DNA of 64,000 nt from Streptomyces hoynatensis (lineage in GTDB: Bacteria; Actinomycetota; Actinomycetes; Streptomycetales; Streptomycetaceae), in NCBI RefSeq assembly GCF_003626535.1, contig NZ_RBAL01000022.1, positions 38,810 through 102,809 on the forward strand, read 5' to 3'. How positions within the stretch are numbered: position 1 is the first letter of the stretch; every line of letters starts with the position of its first letter. The translations under genes were made by a program, and so were the position numbers. This document shows positions 25,208-33,730 of the stretch, one piece after another. The notes below the pieces were generated by a model. That model worked only from the letters and a program-made list of their open reading frames with translations. It was not told the origin of the DNA and made no database searches.

Positions 25208-26663
25208 GGCGCACCACCTCGTACTCGGCCGGGTCGAGCGCGCGGGTGACGTCGCGGAACTCCGCCGTGGTGCCGGGCCAGATCGTGGTGTTCCGGCCCC
25301 TCGCGTCCAGGTACCAGCTCCGGCAGCCGCCGGTGTTCCACACCGAACGCCGCAGCCTGGCCTGCAGCCGCTCGTTCCACGCCGCGACCGCGGCGGGCCG
25401 CGGCACCAGGGCCGCCCCGCCGCCCAGCCGGTCCAGCCGCCGCAGGAAGGAGCCCAGGTAGGCCAGCTGCGCCTCGATGATCAGGATCATGGAGCTGTTC
25501 CCGAGGCCGGTGTTGGGGCCGATGATCGTCAGGAAGTTGGGGAAGCCGGCGACCGTGGTGCCGCGCAGCGCCGTCATGCCCTCGCGCCACTCCTCGGCGA
25601 GCGTCCTGCCGCGGCTGCCCTCGATCCGCCGGGTGACCGGCGAGTCGGTGACGTGGAAGCCGGTGCCGAAGACGAGGACGTCCGCCTCGGCCTCGCTGCC
25701 GTCGGCCGCCACCAGCGTCGAGCCGCGGACCTCGCGCAGCCCCGCGTCGATCAGCCGCACGTGCGGCCTGGTCAGCGTGGGGTACCAGGCGTTGGAGAGC
25801 AGGATGCGCTTGCAGCCGATCCGGTAGCCGGGGGTCAGCCGCCGCCGCAGGTCCGCGTCGCGCACCGCGCGCCGCAGGTGCCAGCGCGCCAGCTGCTCCA
25901 GGGCCCGCATGCGCTCCGGGTGCTCGGCGAAGCCGCCCACCTGCAACTCCCGTATGTGCCACAGCAGTTGCCGCCGCACCGCGCGGGTGAGCGGCACCCG
26001 CTCGTGCAGCTCGCGCTCCAGGTGGGTCAGGCGCCGGTCGGCGCGCGGGATCACCCAGGGCGGGGTGCGCTGGAAGACGGTCAGCTCGGTGACCTCGCGC
26101 TGGATCTCCGGCACGAACTGGACGGCGGAGGCGCCGGTGCCGACCACGGCGACCCGTTTCCCGCGCAGCGGGTGGCCGTGGTCCCAGCGCGCGGAGTGGA
26201 AGACGCGGCCGGGGAACCCGTCGAGTCCCGGCAGGTCGGGCAGCCTCGGCTCGGAGAGCGGGCCGGTGGCGGCGACCAGCACGTCCGCGGTCAGCCACCC
26301 GCCGTCCGAGGTGCGGATCTCCCAGCGCAGCCCGGCGCCGTCCCAGCGGGCGGCCGTCACCCCGGCGCCCAGCCGCAGGTGCGGGCGCAGCCCGAAGGTG
26401 TCGGCGACCCGCTCCAGGTAGGCGCGGATGTGCGGCTGGCCGGAAAAGGCGCGCGGCCAGGCCGGGTTGGGGGCGAAGGAGAAGGCGTACAGGTGCGAGG
26501 GAACGTCGCAGGCGCAGCCGGGGTAGGTGTTGTCCCGCCAGGTTCCGCCCACCGCGTCCGCGCGTTCGAGGACGAGGAAGTCCGTGACGCCCATCCGCCG
26601 CAGCCGCACGGCCGCGCCGAGCCCACCGAAGCCCGCCCCGATCACCGCCACCCGCACGTGCAA
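25200..26663 (-). CDS. Flavin-containing monooxygenase, Baeyer-Villiger type
   Basis: The 487-residue enzyme has an FAD Rossmann motif VIGAGFGGLGAAVRL near the N terminus, an NADPH Rossmann motif VVGTGASAVQFVPEI near residue 175, and FPGRVFHSARWD between them. The last fits the Baeyer-Villiger fingerprint FxGxxxHxxxW. It would oxidise ketones or aldehydes using O2 and NADPH. The TTG at 26663 is the best start because GGGAGG lies 6 nt upstream; the GTG at 26657 is an alternative. First gene of a three-gene operon, preceded by a TetR-like palindrome. Confidence 0.92.
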   Translation of the reverse strand: MHVRVAVIGAGFGGLGAAVRLRRMGVTDFLVLERADAVGGTWRDNTYPGCACDVPSHLYAFSFAPNPAWPRAFSGQPHIRAYLERVADTFGLRPHLRLGAGVTAARWDGAGLRWEIRTSDGGWLTADVLVAATGPLSEPRLPDLPGLDGFPGRVFHSARWDHGHPLRGKRVAVVGTGASAVQFVPEIQREVTELTVFQRTPPWVIPRADRRLTHLERELHERVPLTRAVRRQLLWHIRELQVGGFAEHPERMRALEQLARWHLRRAVRDADLRRRLTPGYRIGCKRILLSNAWYPTLTRPHVRLIDAGLREVRGSTLVAADGSEAEADVLVFGTGFHVTDSPVTRRIEGSRGRTLAEEWREGMTALRGTTVAGFPNFLTIIGPNTGLGNSSMILIIEAQLAYLGSFLRRLDRLGGGAALVPRPAAVAAWNERLQARLRRSVWNTGGCRSWYLDARGRNTTIWPGTTAEFRDVTRALDPAEYEVVRRG

Positions 26664-26766
26664 GCCGCGCCTCCCTCTCGCCGGCCGGCGCGGGCCCGCA
26701 GGAGCCCGCCGCCGGGGAAGGACCCCGCCGGAGCTCGCCGGCAGGGTCGAGGGTAGGCCAGAGAAC

Positions 26767-26782
26767 CTACTGATCGGTAGGG
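26767..26782. promoter_or_regulatory. TetR-like operator upstream of the monooxygenase operon
   Basis: CCTACTGATCGGTAGG is a 16-bp palindrome with one mismatched pair, about 105 bp before the monooxygenase start. Its size and TAC-N6-GTA symmetry are typical of TetR-family sites. No tetR gene is nearby in this window. Confidence 0.55.
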
Positions 26783-26894
26783 GCGTGCGGCGGTGCGTGC
26801 CCGGGGGAAGCGGGGCAGGCGGCGCCGGGGCGTGCGGGGGTGGAGCGCGCGGGGGTGGCAGGAGCGACGGCGGGGCGCGCGGGGGCGCGTGCGC

Positions 26895-27503
26895 TCACAG
26901 CGGCTTGGCGTAGCACCTGCTGGTCCGGCTGAACCGGTAGACCCCGAACTTCTCGGCCTCGGGCAGCCGCAGGTACCCGCTGCTCTCGTACAGCGCGATC
27001 GCCTCCGGCTGGGCGATGCCCGTCTCCAGGACCATCCGGATGCGCCCCGCCCGGCGCGCGTCCTCCTCCAGCAGCGCCAGGATGCGGCGCGCGAGCCCCG
27101 CGCGCCTGGCCTCGGGGGCGACGTACATCCGCTTGATCTCGGCGTCCCCGTCCCGGTAGTTCCCGTCGCCCTCCCCGTCGTCGCCGCCGTCCGCGTCGTC
27201 GCCTTCGCTCCCGGGCCCCGCGTTCCGCGCCCGCCAGCCGCCGGAGGCGACGGGCCGCCCTCCCGCGTCGTAGGCCAGCAGGTACCGGCCCCTGGGCGGG
27301 GCGAACATGCCGGGTTCGAGCGGGGTGACGTCCCCCTCGTCCCCGTACCGCGCGGCGTACTCGGCCTGCACCAGGTCGTTCAGCCGGCGCGCGTCCGGGT
27401 GGTCGAAGCCGCGGGTCAGAATGTCGAAGGCGGCCCGGGACCGGCCCGCGCCGGCCGCCCCTCCGGTGCCGGCGTCCGCGCCGATGCTCGTTCCGCTCGT
27501 CAT
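26895..27503 (-). CDS. GNAT family acetyltransferase
   Basis: The 202-residue protein has the GNAT core EIKRMYVAPEARRAGLARRILALLEEDAR, with the RRAGLA acetyl-CoA loop, and a typical C-terminal YESSGYLRLPEAEKFG. The N-terminal 25 residues are Gly/Ala-rich and probably disordered, and an acidic Gly/Asp insert sits near residues 100-118. ATG at 27503 is preceded by TAGGAT 7 nt upstream, so the mRNA may be leaderless. Substrate unknown. Confidence 0.85.
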   Translation of the reverse strand: MTSGTSIGADAGTGGAAGAGRSRAAFDILTRGFDHPDARRLNDLVQAEYAARYGDEGDVTPLEPGMFAPPRGRYLLAYDAGGRPVASGGWRARNAGPGSEGDDADGGDDGEGDGNYRDGDAEIKRMYVAPEARRAGLARRILALLEEDARRAGRIRMVLETGIAQPEAIALYESSGYLRLPEAEKFGVYRFSRTSRCYAKPL

Positions 27504-27510
27504 GGCGTTG

Positions 27511-27516
27511 ATCCTA
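27511..27516 (-). promoter_or_regulatory. Predicted -10 of a leaderless promoter for the GNAT gene
   Basis: TAGGAT on the minus strand is separated by 7 nt from the ATG at 27503. It faces the TAGGAT of the next gene about 100 bp away, forming a divergent pair. Confidence 0.5.
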
Positions 27517-27614
27517 CGAAAACGGGCGGCGCCCCGGCGCGCGGCCCGGAGCCCGCCCCCGCGCGGGCCTTCCCCGGGTCCCGCAGGAGGGGCCCCAACC
27601 CGCGGGAGGGGACC

Positions 27615-27620
27615 TAGGAT
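27615..27620 (+). promoter_or_regulatory. Predicted -10 of a leaderless promoter for the second GNAT gene
   Basis: TAGGAT lies exactly 7 nt before the ATG at 27628. A GGGAGGGG run further upstream could instead be a ribosome site for a longer leader, but its distance is over 15 nt. Confidence 0.5.
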
Positions 27621-27627
27621 CGGCCGA

Positions 27628-28095
27628 ATGGCGAGGCAGGACGACGGTGGGGTCGGCGAGGTCGGCGGGGTCGGCGGCGGGGTCGGCGGGGTCCGCTACG
27701 AGTGGCGCGGCGAGTTCGACGCCGCCGAGGTCGAGGAGTTGCACGCCGAGGCGTTCGGCCACCCCCCGGACGCCGGCTACGACTGGCGCGGCCAGCTGGA
27801 ACGGCACAGCCTCGGCTGGGTCGTGGCGCGGGGCGGCGCCGACGGCGCGCTGCTCGGCTTCGTCAACGTCGCCTGGGACGGGGCGGCCCACGCGTTCCTG
27901 CTGGACACCTCGGTCGCGCGCCGGGCGCGGCGCGCGGGGATCGGCGCGGCCCTGGTGGCGGAGGCGACGCGGGGGGCGCGGGACGCGGGCTGCGAGTGGC
28001 TGCACGTGGACTTCGAGGAGCACCTGCGGCCGTTCTACTTCGGCTCCTGCGGCTTCACGGAGACCCGGGCCGGGCTGGTCCGGCTGCGCGGCTGA
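27628..28095 (+). CDS. GNAT family acetyltransferase
   Basis: The 155-residue product has the acetyl-CoA-binding stretch VARRARRAGIGAALVAEATRGAR followed by WLHVDFEEHLRPFYFGSCGF, a normal GNAT pattern. A Gly/Val repeat GGVGGGVGG near residues 13-22 precedes the fold. It is divergent from the other GNAT gene and followed by exonuclease III after 41 bp. Acetyl acceptor unknown. Confidence 0.88.
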   Translation: MARQDDGGVGEVGGVGGGVGGVRYEWRGEFDAAEVEELHAEAFGHPPDAGYDWRGQLERHSLGWVVARGGADGALLGFVNVAWDGAAHAFLLDTSVARRARRAGIGAALVAEATRGARDAGCEWLHVDFEEHLRPFYFGSCGFTETRAGLVRLRG

Positions 28096-28123
28096 CCGCC
28101 GCGGGCGCGTCCGGCGCGGTTTG

Positions 28124-28129
28124 TTACCT
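28124..28129 (+). promoter_or_regulatory. Predicted -10 of a leaderless exonuclease III promoter
   Basis: TTACCT ends 7 nt before the GTG at 28137, leaving no room for a ribosome site. It lies within the 41-bp gap after the GNAT gene. Confidence 0.4.
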
Positions 28130-28136
28130 TCGTGCG

Positions 28137-28940
28137 GTGCTGACCGTGACGACCGTGAACGTGAACGGCCTGCGGGCCGCCGTCAAGAAGGGCTACCTGG
28201 ACTGGCTGGCGGCCTCCCCGGCCGACGTCGTGTGCCTCCAGGAGGTGCGGGCGGTCGAGGAGCAACTCCCCGCCGACGTCTGGCGCCCCGCGGGCTGGCA
28301 CGCCGCCTACGCCCCGGCCGCCGTCAAGGGCAGGGCGGGCGTGGCGCTGCTCACCCGGCGGGAGCCGGACGCGGTCCGGGTCGGCTTCGGCGCCGAGGAG
28401 TTCCTCGGCTCGGGCCGCTACCTGGAGGCGGACCTGCCCGGGCTGACGGTGGCCAGCCTCTACCTGCCCTCGGGCGAGGTGGGCACGGAGCGGCAGGCGG
28501 AGAAGGAGAGGTTCATGGCCGCCTTCCTGCCCTACCTGGTGCGCCTGCGGGAACGCGCCGCCGCGGCCGGGCGCGAGGTGCTGGTCTGCGGCGACTGGAA
28601 CATCGCCCACCGCGAGGCCGACCTGAGGAACTGGCGGGCCAACCGCGGCAACGCCGGCTTCCTGCCCGAGGAGCGCGCCTGGCTCGGCCGCGTCCTCGAC
28701 CCGGCGGAGGGCGGGTACACGGACGTGGTCCGCGCCCTGCACCCGGACCAGGAGGGCCCCTACAGCTGGTGGTCGTACCGCGGGCGCGCCTTCGACAACG
28801 ACACCGGCTGGCGCATCGACCTGCTCTGCGGCACGCCAGGGCTGGCCGGGCAGGCGGTCAAGGCGTACGTGGAGCGGGCCGCGAGCCACGCCGAGCGGTG
28901 GAGCGACCACGCCCCGGTGACGGCGGTGTTCGACCGCTGA
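28137..28940 (+). CDS. xth: Exodeoxyribonuclease III (AP endonuclease)
   Basis: The enzyme cleaves abasic sites and 3' ends in base-excision repair. The product is 267 residues, normal, starting MLTVTTVNVNGLRAAVKKGYLDWL. Family residues are visible: LQEVRA with the metal Glu, VCGDWNIAHREADL, GYTDVVRALHP, and the C-terminal WRIDLLCGTP and WSDHAPVTAVF (catalytic Asp-His). GTG at 28137 is chosen because TTACCT lies 7 nt before it; a GTG at 28146 would give a protein three residues shorter. Confidence 0.94.
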   Translation: MLTVTTVNVNGLRAAVKKGYLDWLAASPADVVCLQEVRAVEEQLPADVWRPAGWHAAYAPAAVKGRAGVALLTRREPDAVRVGFGAEEFLGSGRYLEADLPGLTVASLYLPSGEVGTERQAEKERFMAAFLPYLVRLRERAAAAGREVLVCGDWNIAHREADLRNWRANRGNAGFLPEERAWLGRVLDPAEGGYTDVVRALHPDQEGPYSWWSYRGRAFDNDTGWRIDLLCGTPGLAGQAVKAYVERAASHAERWSDHAPVTAVFDR

Positions 28941-29077
28941 CCCGGGCGGGCCCCGGCCGCCGCCCGCCGATGGTCCTGCCGCCGGGCCGCCGTCGGTCCT
29001 GCCGCCGGCTCGCCGTCGACTCGGCCGCCGGACCCGCCCGGGAGGGGTCCCGCCCGGGATCGGGTTTCCTGCCGGGC

Positions 29078-29653
29078 ATGACGCGTACCCTCTCGCCCGC
29101 CGCCGTGGCCCTGGTCCTCGCCGCCGCATTCGGCGCCCTCACCGCCTGCTCCGACGACGAGCCCGCCGCGCGGCGCCCCACCGGGACCGCGGCGGGCGGC
29201 GAGGAGCGCTCGCCCGCCCAGGACCCCACCGCGGCGGCGAGCGACACCGCAACCGCGAGCCCGACGCCCAGCCCGACGCCCAGCCCGACGCCCTCCTCGC
29301 TGCCGGAGCCGGCGGACGGGGAGAACGCCGGGGCCTGCGCCGACGGGACCTGCGAGATCCGGGTCACCGAGGGGGACAGCGTGCCGGTGCCGCAGTCCTA
29401 CGGCCTCGCGTCGATCGAGGTGACCGGGATCGACGCGGAGGAGGTCTCGCTGTTCGGGCCGCTGACCCGGTCGAGCTACGCCAGCGACGGCGGCTGTTCG
29501 ATGACCATCACCGGGCCGACGGCCACCTCGCCCGGCTCCCTCGGCCTGTCCTGCCCGGTGGGGAACACCGGGGTGATCAACGACGCGATGAGCGTGGCGG
29601 TCGTCGGCGTCCTCGACGGGGCCGCCGTCCTGCGCATCCGCCCCGCGGGCTGA
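29078..29653 (+). CDS. Lipoprotein of unknown function
   Basis: The 191-residue product starts MTRTLSPAAVALVLAAAFGALTAC, with a lipobox LTAC at residues 21-24, so it is probably anchored outside the membrane. A Pro-Thr-Ser linker with SPTPSPTPSPTPS (residues 65-78) follows. The C-terminal part is a small beta-rich domain with three further Cys (GACADGTCEI, GGCSMT and LSCPVG). No known domain is recognised. The linker is a likely target for O-mannosylation by Pmt, inferred only. Confidence 0.82.
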   Translation: MTRTLSPAAVALVLAAAFGALTACSDDEPAARRPTGTAAGGEERSPAQDPTAAASDTATASPTPSPTPSPTPSSLPEPADGENAGACADGTCEIRVTEGDSVPVPQSYGLASIEVTGIDAEEVSLFGPLTRSSYASDGGCSMTITGPTATSPGSLGLSCPVGNTGVINDAMSVAVVGVLDGAAVLRIRPAG

Positions 29654-29709
29654 GCGCCCGCCGCACAAATCGCTGGCGGCGCGCCCGCCCCCGGTGCTCG
29701 AATGGGCCC

Positions 29710-30339
29710 GTGCTCCAGGAGCTGACGACCGCGCGGCTGCGGCTGCGCGCCCTCACCGTGGACGACGCCCGGGACCTGGCGGCGTTGCACGGCGACCCGC
29801 GGGTGATGCGCCACCTCGACGACGGCCGCCCGGTGCCGCCCGAGGAGATCCGCGACCGGACGCTGCCCGCCATGCTGGCCCGGTACCGTGAGCTGCCGGA
29901 GGGACTCGGCCATCGGGCCGCGGTCGCCCGGGACGGCGGGGCGTTCCTCGGCTGGTTCGAGTTCGGCCCGGTGAGCAGCGCGGGGCTGCACGGCGGCCGC
30001 AACGTCGTCGAGCTGGGCTACCGGCTGTTCCCTTCCGTCTGGGGCCGCGGCCTGGCGACGGAGGGGGCGCGGGCGCTGGTGGACCACGGCTTCGCCACGC
30101 TCGGCGTGGAACGCGTGGTGGCGACCACGATGAGCGTGAACGCGGCCTCCCGGCGGGTGATGGAGAAGACGGGCCTGGTGTGGGTGCGCACCTTCTTCGT
30201 CGACTGGCCGGAGCCGCTGCCGGGCGCGGAGCAGGGCGAGGTGGAGTACGCGCTGACCCGTGAGGAGTGGGAGCGCGACCGCGCCGGCCGGCGCCCCGGG
30301 CCCCAGGGCCACGCGCCCACGGCCGGCGCGGAACGCTGA
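29710..30339 (+). CDS. RimJ/RimL-type GNAT acetyltransferase
   Basis: The 209-residue protein begins LQELTTARLRLRALTVDDARDLAALHGDP and has VELGYRLFPSVWGRGLATEGARALVDHGFATLGVERVVATTMSVNAASRRVMEKTGL, the layout of RimJ/RimL N-acetyltransferases. GTG at 29710. The Gly/Pro/Arg-rich last 20 residues are probably disordered. Function in peptide or ribosomal protein acetylation is only a family-level guess. Confidence 0.88.
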   Translation: MLQELTTARLRLRALTVDDARDLAALHGDPRVMRHLDDGRPVPPEEIRDRTLPAMLARYRELPEGLGHRAAVARDGGAFLGWFEFGPVSSAGLHGGRNVVELGYRLFPSVWGRGLATEGARALVDHGFATLGVERVVATTMSVNAASRRVMEKTGLVWVRTFFVDWPEPLPGAEQGEVEYALTREEWERDRAGRRPGPQGHAPTAGAER

Positions 30340-30367
30340 CCTCGCGGCAGGGGCGGGCGCGAACCTG

Positions 30368-30409
30368 GCCTTCGGGGCGGGCGGTTCAGCCTTCGGGGCG
30401 GGCGGTTCA
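30368..30409. repeat. Perfect 21-bp tandem duplication covering a stop codon
   Basis: GCCTTCGGGGCGGGCGGTTCA occurs twice head to tail (30368-30388 and 30389-30409). The right copy contains the TGA stop of the minus-strand gene at 30407, and the left copy puts a second in-frame TGA 21 bp further. Confidence 0.9.
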
Positions 30410-31057
30410 GGCGGTGAGGGCGGCCCTGGTGGCGAACTCCAGGGCGGTGGCCACCTCCTGCGGCTTCGGCGGCTCGGCGGGCGAGAACGCGCCGAGCAGC
30501 GCGGCGACCGCCTTCGCGTCCACCGTGCGGGCCCGCGCCCTGCCCAGGAAGGCGGCCACCGCCTCGCCGGCGTTCCGGCCGCCCTCGACGGCCTCCCACA
30601 GCTGCTCGGTGACCTCCTCGTCGGCGATCACCCAGCCCGCGGACAGTTCGAGCCCGTCGTCGGCCAGGTCCTCGGGGTAGGGGGCGCGGTGCCAGGCGCC
30701 CCCCTCCCACCAGTACGCGTAGCCGAGCAGCCCCTTGTGCTGCTCGGCGCGGAGCTCGGCCAGCGGCAGCCAGTCGGGACCGCCCGCCAGGAAGTCGACC
30801 GGCTCTTCCCGCAGGTGGCCGTGACTGCCGTCGGCGTCCTGCCCGCAGAAGACCGCGCGGCCCTCGCCGTGCAGGGTCAGCCGCCACCAGTAGCTGCCGC
30901 CCGCGTTGTCGCAGCGCAGCCGGTCCTCGGACAGCTCGTACTCGTCCCCGTCGATGCCGACGGCGGCCAGCATCGCCAGGGTGGCGGCGCGCACCCACAG
31001 GTCCGGGGGATCGCCGAGATCCCCCGGCACGCTCGGCCGGTGCACTCGTTGTGCCAT
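30407..31057 (-). CDS. Conserved hypothetical cytosolic protein
   Basis: The 216-residue product starts MAQRVHRPSVPGDLGDPPDLWVRAATLAML and is rich in Trp, Glu and Asp with no signal peptide or TM helix. A GYAYWWEGGAWHRAP region precedes a mostly helical C terminus. ATG at 31057 has GGGGGAAG upstream. I do not recognise a family; similar Streptomyces proteins are annotated as hypothetical. Its 3' end carries a perfect tandem duplication including the stop codon. Confidence 0.78.
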   Translation of the reverse strand: MAQRVHRPSVPGDLGDPPDLWVRAATLAMLAAVGIDGDEYELSEDRLRCDNAGGSYWWRLTLHGEGRAVFCGQDADGSHGHLREEPVDFLAGGPDWLPLAELRAEQHKGLLGYAYWWEGGAWHRAPYPEDLADDGLELSAGWVIADEEVTEQLWEAVEGGRNAGEAVAAFLGRARARTVDAKAVAALLGAFSPAEPPKPQEVATALEFATRAALTA

Positions 31058-31192
31058 CGCGCTTCCCCCGTTTCGGTTCACACGGATCGGCTGGATTCGT
31101 GCGCGGACAGAACGGCCGCACCCTAGTCCCTCCCGCCACACGGGCCAACAGCGGCCCGCCGCCGCGCTGTTGCGCCCGGGGAACGCGCCGGT

Positions 31193-32332
31193 TCAGCCGA
31201 TGCCGTAGGCGCCGGCGATCAGCTCGTAACTGTGCAGCCTCGCCTCGGGGCCGTGGGCGTTGGTGGTGATCATCAACTCGTCGGCGCCGGTCCGCGCGGC
31301 CAGCGCATCCAGCCCCTCGCGCACCGCGTCCGGCGTCCCGTACACCACGTTGGCCAGCCAGCCGTCCACGACGTCGGTCTCCAGCGGCGAGAACGGGTAG
31401 GACGCCGCCTCCTCGGGGCTGGGCACGAGGCCGGGGTTGCCGGTGCGCAGCCGCACCATCGACAGGGCGCCGGTCAGCACCTGCCGGTGCGCCTCCTTCT
31501 CGTCCTCGGCGGCGAACGCCGAGACGCCGATGAGCGCATAGGGCGCGTCCAGCCACTCCGAGGGCCGGAAGGAGTGCCGGTAGAGCTCCAAAGCCGGCAC
31601 CGTGTTGGCGGCCGAGAAGTGGTGTGCGAACGCGAACGGCAGGCCGAGCCGCCCGGCCAGCTCCGCGCTGAAGCCGGAGGAGCCCAGCAGCCACACCGGG
31701 GGCCGGTCGGCCGTCTGCACGCCGCCTGGCACCTTTCCCTGCACCGGCCCCGGCACCGCGTGGATGCGCGAGTAGGGGTGGGCGCCGGGGAAGTCGTCGG
31801 CCATGAACCGCACCAGCTCGGCGACCTGCTGCGGGAACTCGTCGGGGCCGTCGGTCCGCCCGCGCCGCAGTGCCGCGGCGGTGGCGCCGTCGGTGCCGGG
31901 GGCGCGGCCCAGGCCCAGGTCGACGCGGCCGGGCGCGAGGGCGTGCAGCGTGCCGAACTGCTCGGCGACCACCAGGGGGGCGTGGTTGGGCAGCATCACG
32001 CCGCCCGAGCCGAGGCGTATCCGCTCGGTGTGGGCGGTGAGGTGGCCGAGGATGACGGGCGGGGAGGAGGAGGCGACGCCCGGCATGGAGTGGTGTTCGG
32101 CCACCCAGAACCTGTGGTAGCCGAGCCGCTCGGCGAGGCGGGCCAGGGCGACCGTGGTGCGCAGCGCGTCGGAGGCGGTGAAGCCGACCCCGACCGTGGC
32201 CAGGTCGAGCACGGACAGCGGCACCGGGGCACGGCCCCTGCGCACGCCCCTGATGCCGTCTCCCGCGCCCGTGCCGGCGGCGGCGTCCCGGTGCGCGCCC
32301 TCCGCGCCTGGTGTCCCTGCGTTCGCGGCCAC
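31193..32332 (-). CDS. LLM class flavin-dependent oxidoreductase
   Basis: The 379-residue chain fits the MsnO8 / luciferase-like monooxygenase group: PVPLSVLDLATVGVGFT, GYHRFWVAEHHSMPGVASSSPPVILGHLTAHT, GSGGVMLPNHAPLVVAEQFGTLHALAPGRVDLGLGRAPGTD, and a C-terminal GADELMITTNAHGPEARLHSYELIAGAYG. It would use FMNH2 or F420. The start is GTG at 32332 with GGGAGG upstream. Residues 1-35 are low complexity; a shorter start near the PVPLSVLD segment is possible. Substrate unknown. Confidence 0.9.
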   Translation of the reverse strand: MAANAGTPGAEGAHRDAAAGTGAGDGIRGVRRGRAPVPLSVLDLATVGVGFTASDALRTTVALARLAERLGYHRFWVAEHHSMPGVASSSPPVILGHLTAHTERIRLGSGGVMLPNHAPLVVAEQFGTLHALAPGRVDLGLGRAPGTDGATAAALRRGRTDGPDEFPQQVAELVRFMADDFPGAHPYSRIHAVPGPVQGKVPGGVQTADRPPVWLLGSSGFSAELAGRLGLPFAFAHHFSAANTVPALELYRHSFRPSEWLDAPYALIGVSAFAAEDEKEAHRQVLTGALSMVRLRTGNPGLVPSPEEAASYPFSPLETDVVDGWLANVVYGTPDAVREGLDALAARTGADELMITTNAHGPEARLHSYELIAGAYGIG

Positions 32333-32450
32333 GCTCGCCCGCCTCCCTGCTCGGTCCTGCTCGCTGCTGCGTTCCGGCAGCAGACAACCAGGCCCGGGCC
32401 CGGATCATTCCGCCGCCCGGCGCCCGCCCCGGCGGGCGGGTCCCGGCCCG

Positions 32451-32486
32451 GCGGGAAGGGCCGGGCAGGCGGGAGGGGCCGGGCAG
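32451..32486. repeat. Tandem 18-bp duplication 8 bp beyond a gene stop
   Basis: GCGGGARGGGCCGGGCAG is repeated twice (32451-32468 and 32469-32486), immediately past the stop of the 79-residue gene. Confidence 0.7.
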
Positions 32487-32494
32487 GCGGCGGA

Positions 32495-32734
32495 TCAGGG
32501 CAGGTAGCGCTCGACGGCGGCCGGCCCCTCCTCCTCGATCGCCTGCCGCGCCTCCTCGACGAGCTCGGGCGTGGGCTCTCGGCCGCTGAGCCGCACCAGG
32601 TCCTCGGGGGTGATCGGGCGGTCGCCCCCCGAGTGCAGGAGCCGGTCCGGGGTGGGCGTCTCCTCCACCAGGTCGTCCTGCTCCAGGCCGTCCGGCGGCT
32701 CGGGCGGCTCGGGGGCCCCGGGTGTCTCGGCCAT
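32495..32734 (-). CDS. Small acidic protein, unknown
   Basis: The 79-residue product begins MAETPGAPEPPEPPDGLEQDDLVEETPTPD and ends with a helical EDLVRLSGREPTPELVEEARQAIEEEGPAAVERYLP. AGGAAGG lies 7 nt before the ATG at 32734. It has no Cys, TM or signal. The composition suggests a soluble regulator or adaptor, but I cannot name one. A tandem repeat follows its stop. Confidence 0.75.
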   Translation of the reverse strand: MAETPGAPEPPEPPDGLEQDDLVEETPTPDRLLHSGGDRPITPEDLVRLSGREPTPELVEEARQAIEEEGPAAVERYLP

Positions 32735-32853
32735 GGCGACACCTTCCTTAGGTCCGCTGACCTTCGTCTGGTCTCTCGCTTTCCCCTCTCGCCAGCCTAG
32801 GCGGTGCACGCCAGGACCGCATACGGTCGCCTTCGGGCCCGGCCCGGCACGGC

Positions 32854-33570
32854 TCAGCACGCCCCCGAGGCGCCCGGCGGGCTCGCGAAGCGCGCGGTGA
32901 GCACGAAACGCTCGTCGGACACCTCGCCGCCCCACAGTGCGAAGTCCTCGGCGTCCTGCGTCAGCGACCAGGTCCGCACGTCCCGCGGCTCCCCGGGAAG
33001 CGAGGCCACCACCCCGGCGAGCTCGGCCGCGCCCACCCCCGAGCCCCACGGCAGGGCGGCGCCCACCGCGCCCCCGTACGGCGCGGCGGAGCCCTCGGCC
33101 GCCCCCCAGCGGCCCTCGACCAGGACCAGGCGCCCGCCCGGCCGCAGCCGCCCGACCCAGGCGCTCAGCGCGGCCGCCGGGTCGGGCAGCGTCCACAGCA
33201 GGTGCCTGGCCAGCACCACGTCGAAGCGCCGGCTGCCGGTCGGCGGCGCCGCGGCGTCCCCCACCAGGAAGGAGGCGGCCACCGCGGCCCGCGCCGCCTT
33301 GGCCCTGGCCGCCTCCACCATGCGCGGCGACAGGTCCACGCCGAGCACCCGGTGGCCCGCCCTGCCCAGCAGCAGGGACAGCGAGCCCGTTCCGCAGCCC
33401 ACGTCGAGCACGTCGGCCGCGGCCACCGGTATCCACTGGGCCAGCCGCCGCGCCCAGGCCCGCCGCACCCGGCCGTCCCGCAGCCCGTGGTCCGGCTCCT
33501 CGTCGAAGGCGTCCGCCGCCGCGTCCCAGTAGGCCGCCACCACCGCCCAGGCTCCCGTCTGCTGCTCCAT
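32854..33570 (-). CDS. SAM-dependent class I methyltransferase
   Basis: The 238-residue enzyme has motif I VLDVGCGTGSLSLLLG at residues 53-68, motif II VDLSPRMVEAARAKA, DAAAPP and VLARHLLWTLPDPAAALSAWVGRLRPGGRLVLVEG, the ubiE/Methyltransf_11 pattern. The ATG at 33570 begins MEQQTGAWAVVAAYWDAAADAFDEEPDHGL. It lies between the small acidic gene and a GC-rich stretch. The methyl acceptor is not evident. Confidence 0.88.
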   Translation of the reverse strand: MEQQTGAWAVVAAYWDAAADAFDEEPDHGLRDGRVRRAWARRLAQWIPVAAADVLDVGCGTGSLSLLLGRAGHRVLGVDLSPRMVEAARAKAARAAVAASFLVGDAAAPPTGSRRFDVVLARHLLWTLPDPAAALSAWVGRLRPGGRLVLVEGRWGAAEGSAAPYGGAVGAALPWGSGVGAAELAGVVASLPGEPRDVRTWSLTQDAEDFALWGGEVSDERFVLTARFASPPGASGAC

Positions 33571-33730
33571 GCCACGATCCTGCCACCCGCCACTGACAGT
33601 CCCCGCCCGCCGGCAGCTCCTCCCCCTCCGGCCTCGCTCCCCCACCCGCGGCGGCGCCGCTGCGGCGGCCGCCTCGCGCCGCCCGCGGGCCGGCGGCCGG
33701 GGCACCGGGCCGCCCCGGCTCACCCGCGGC

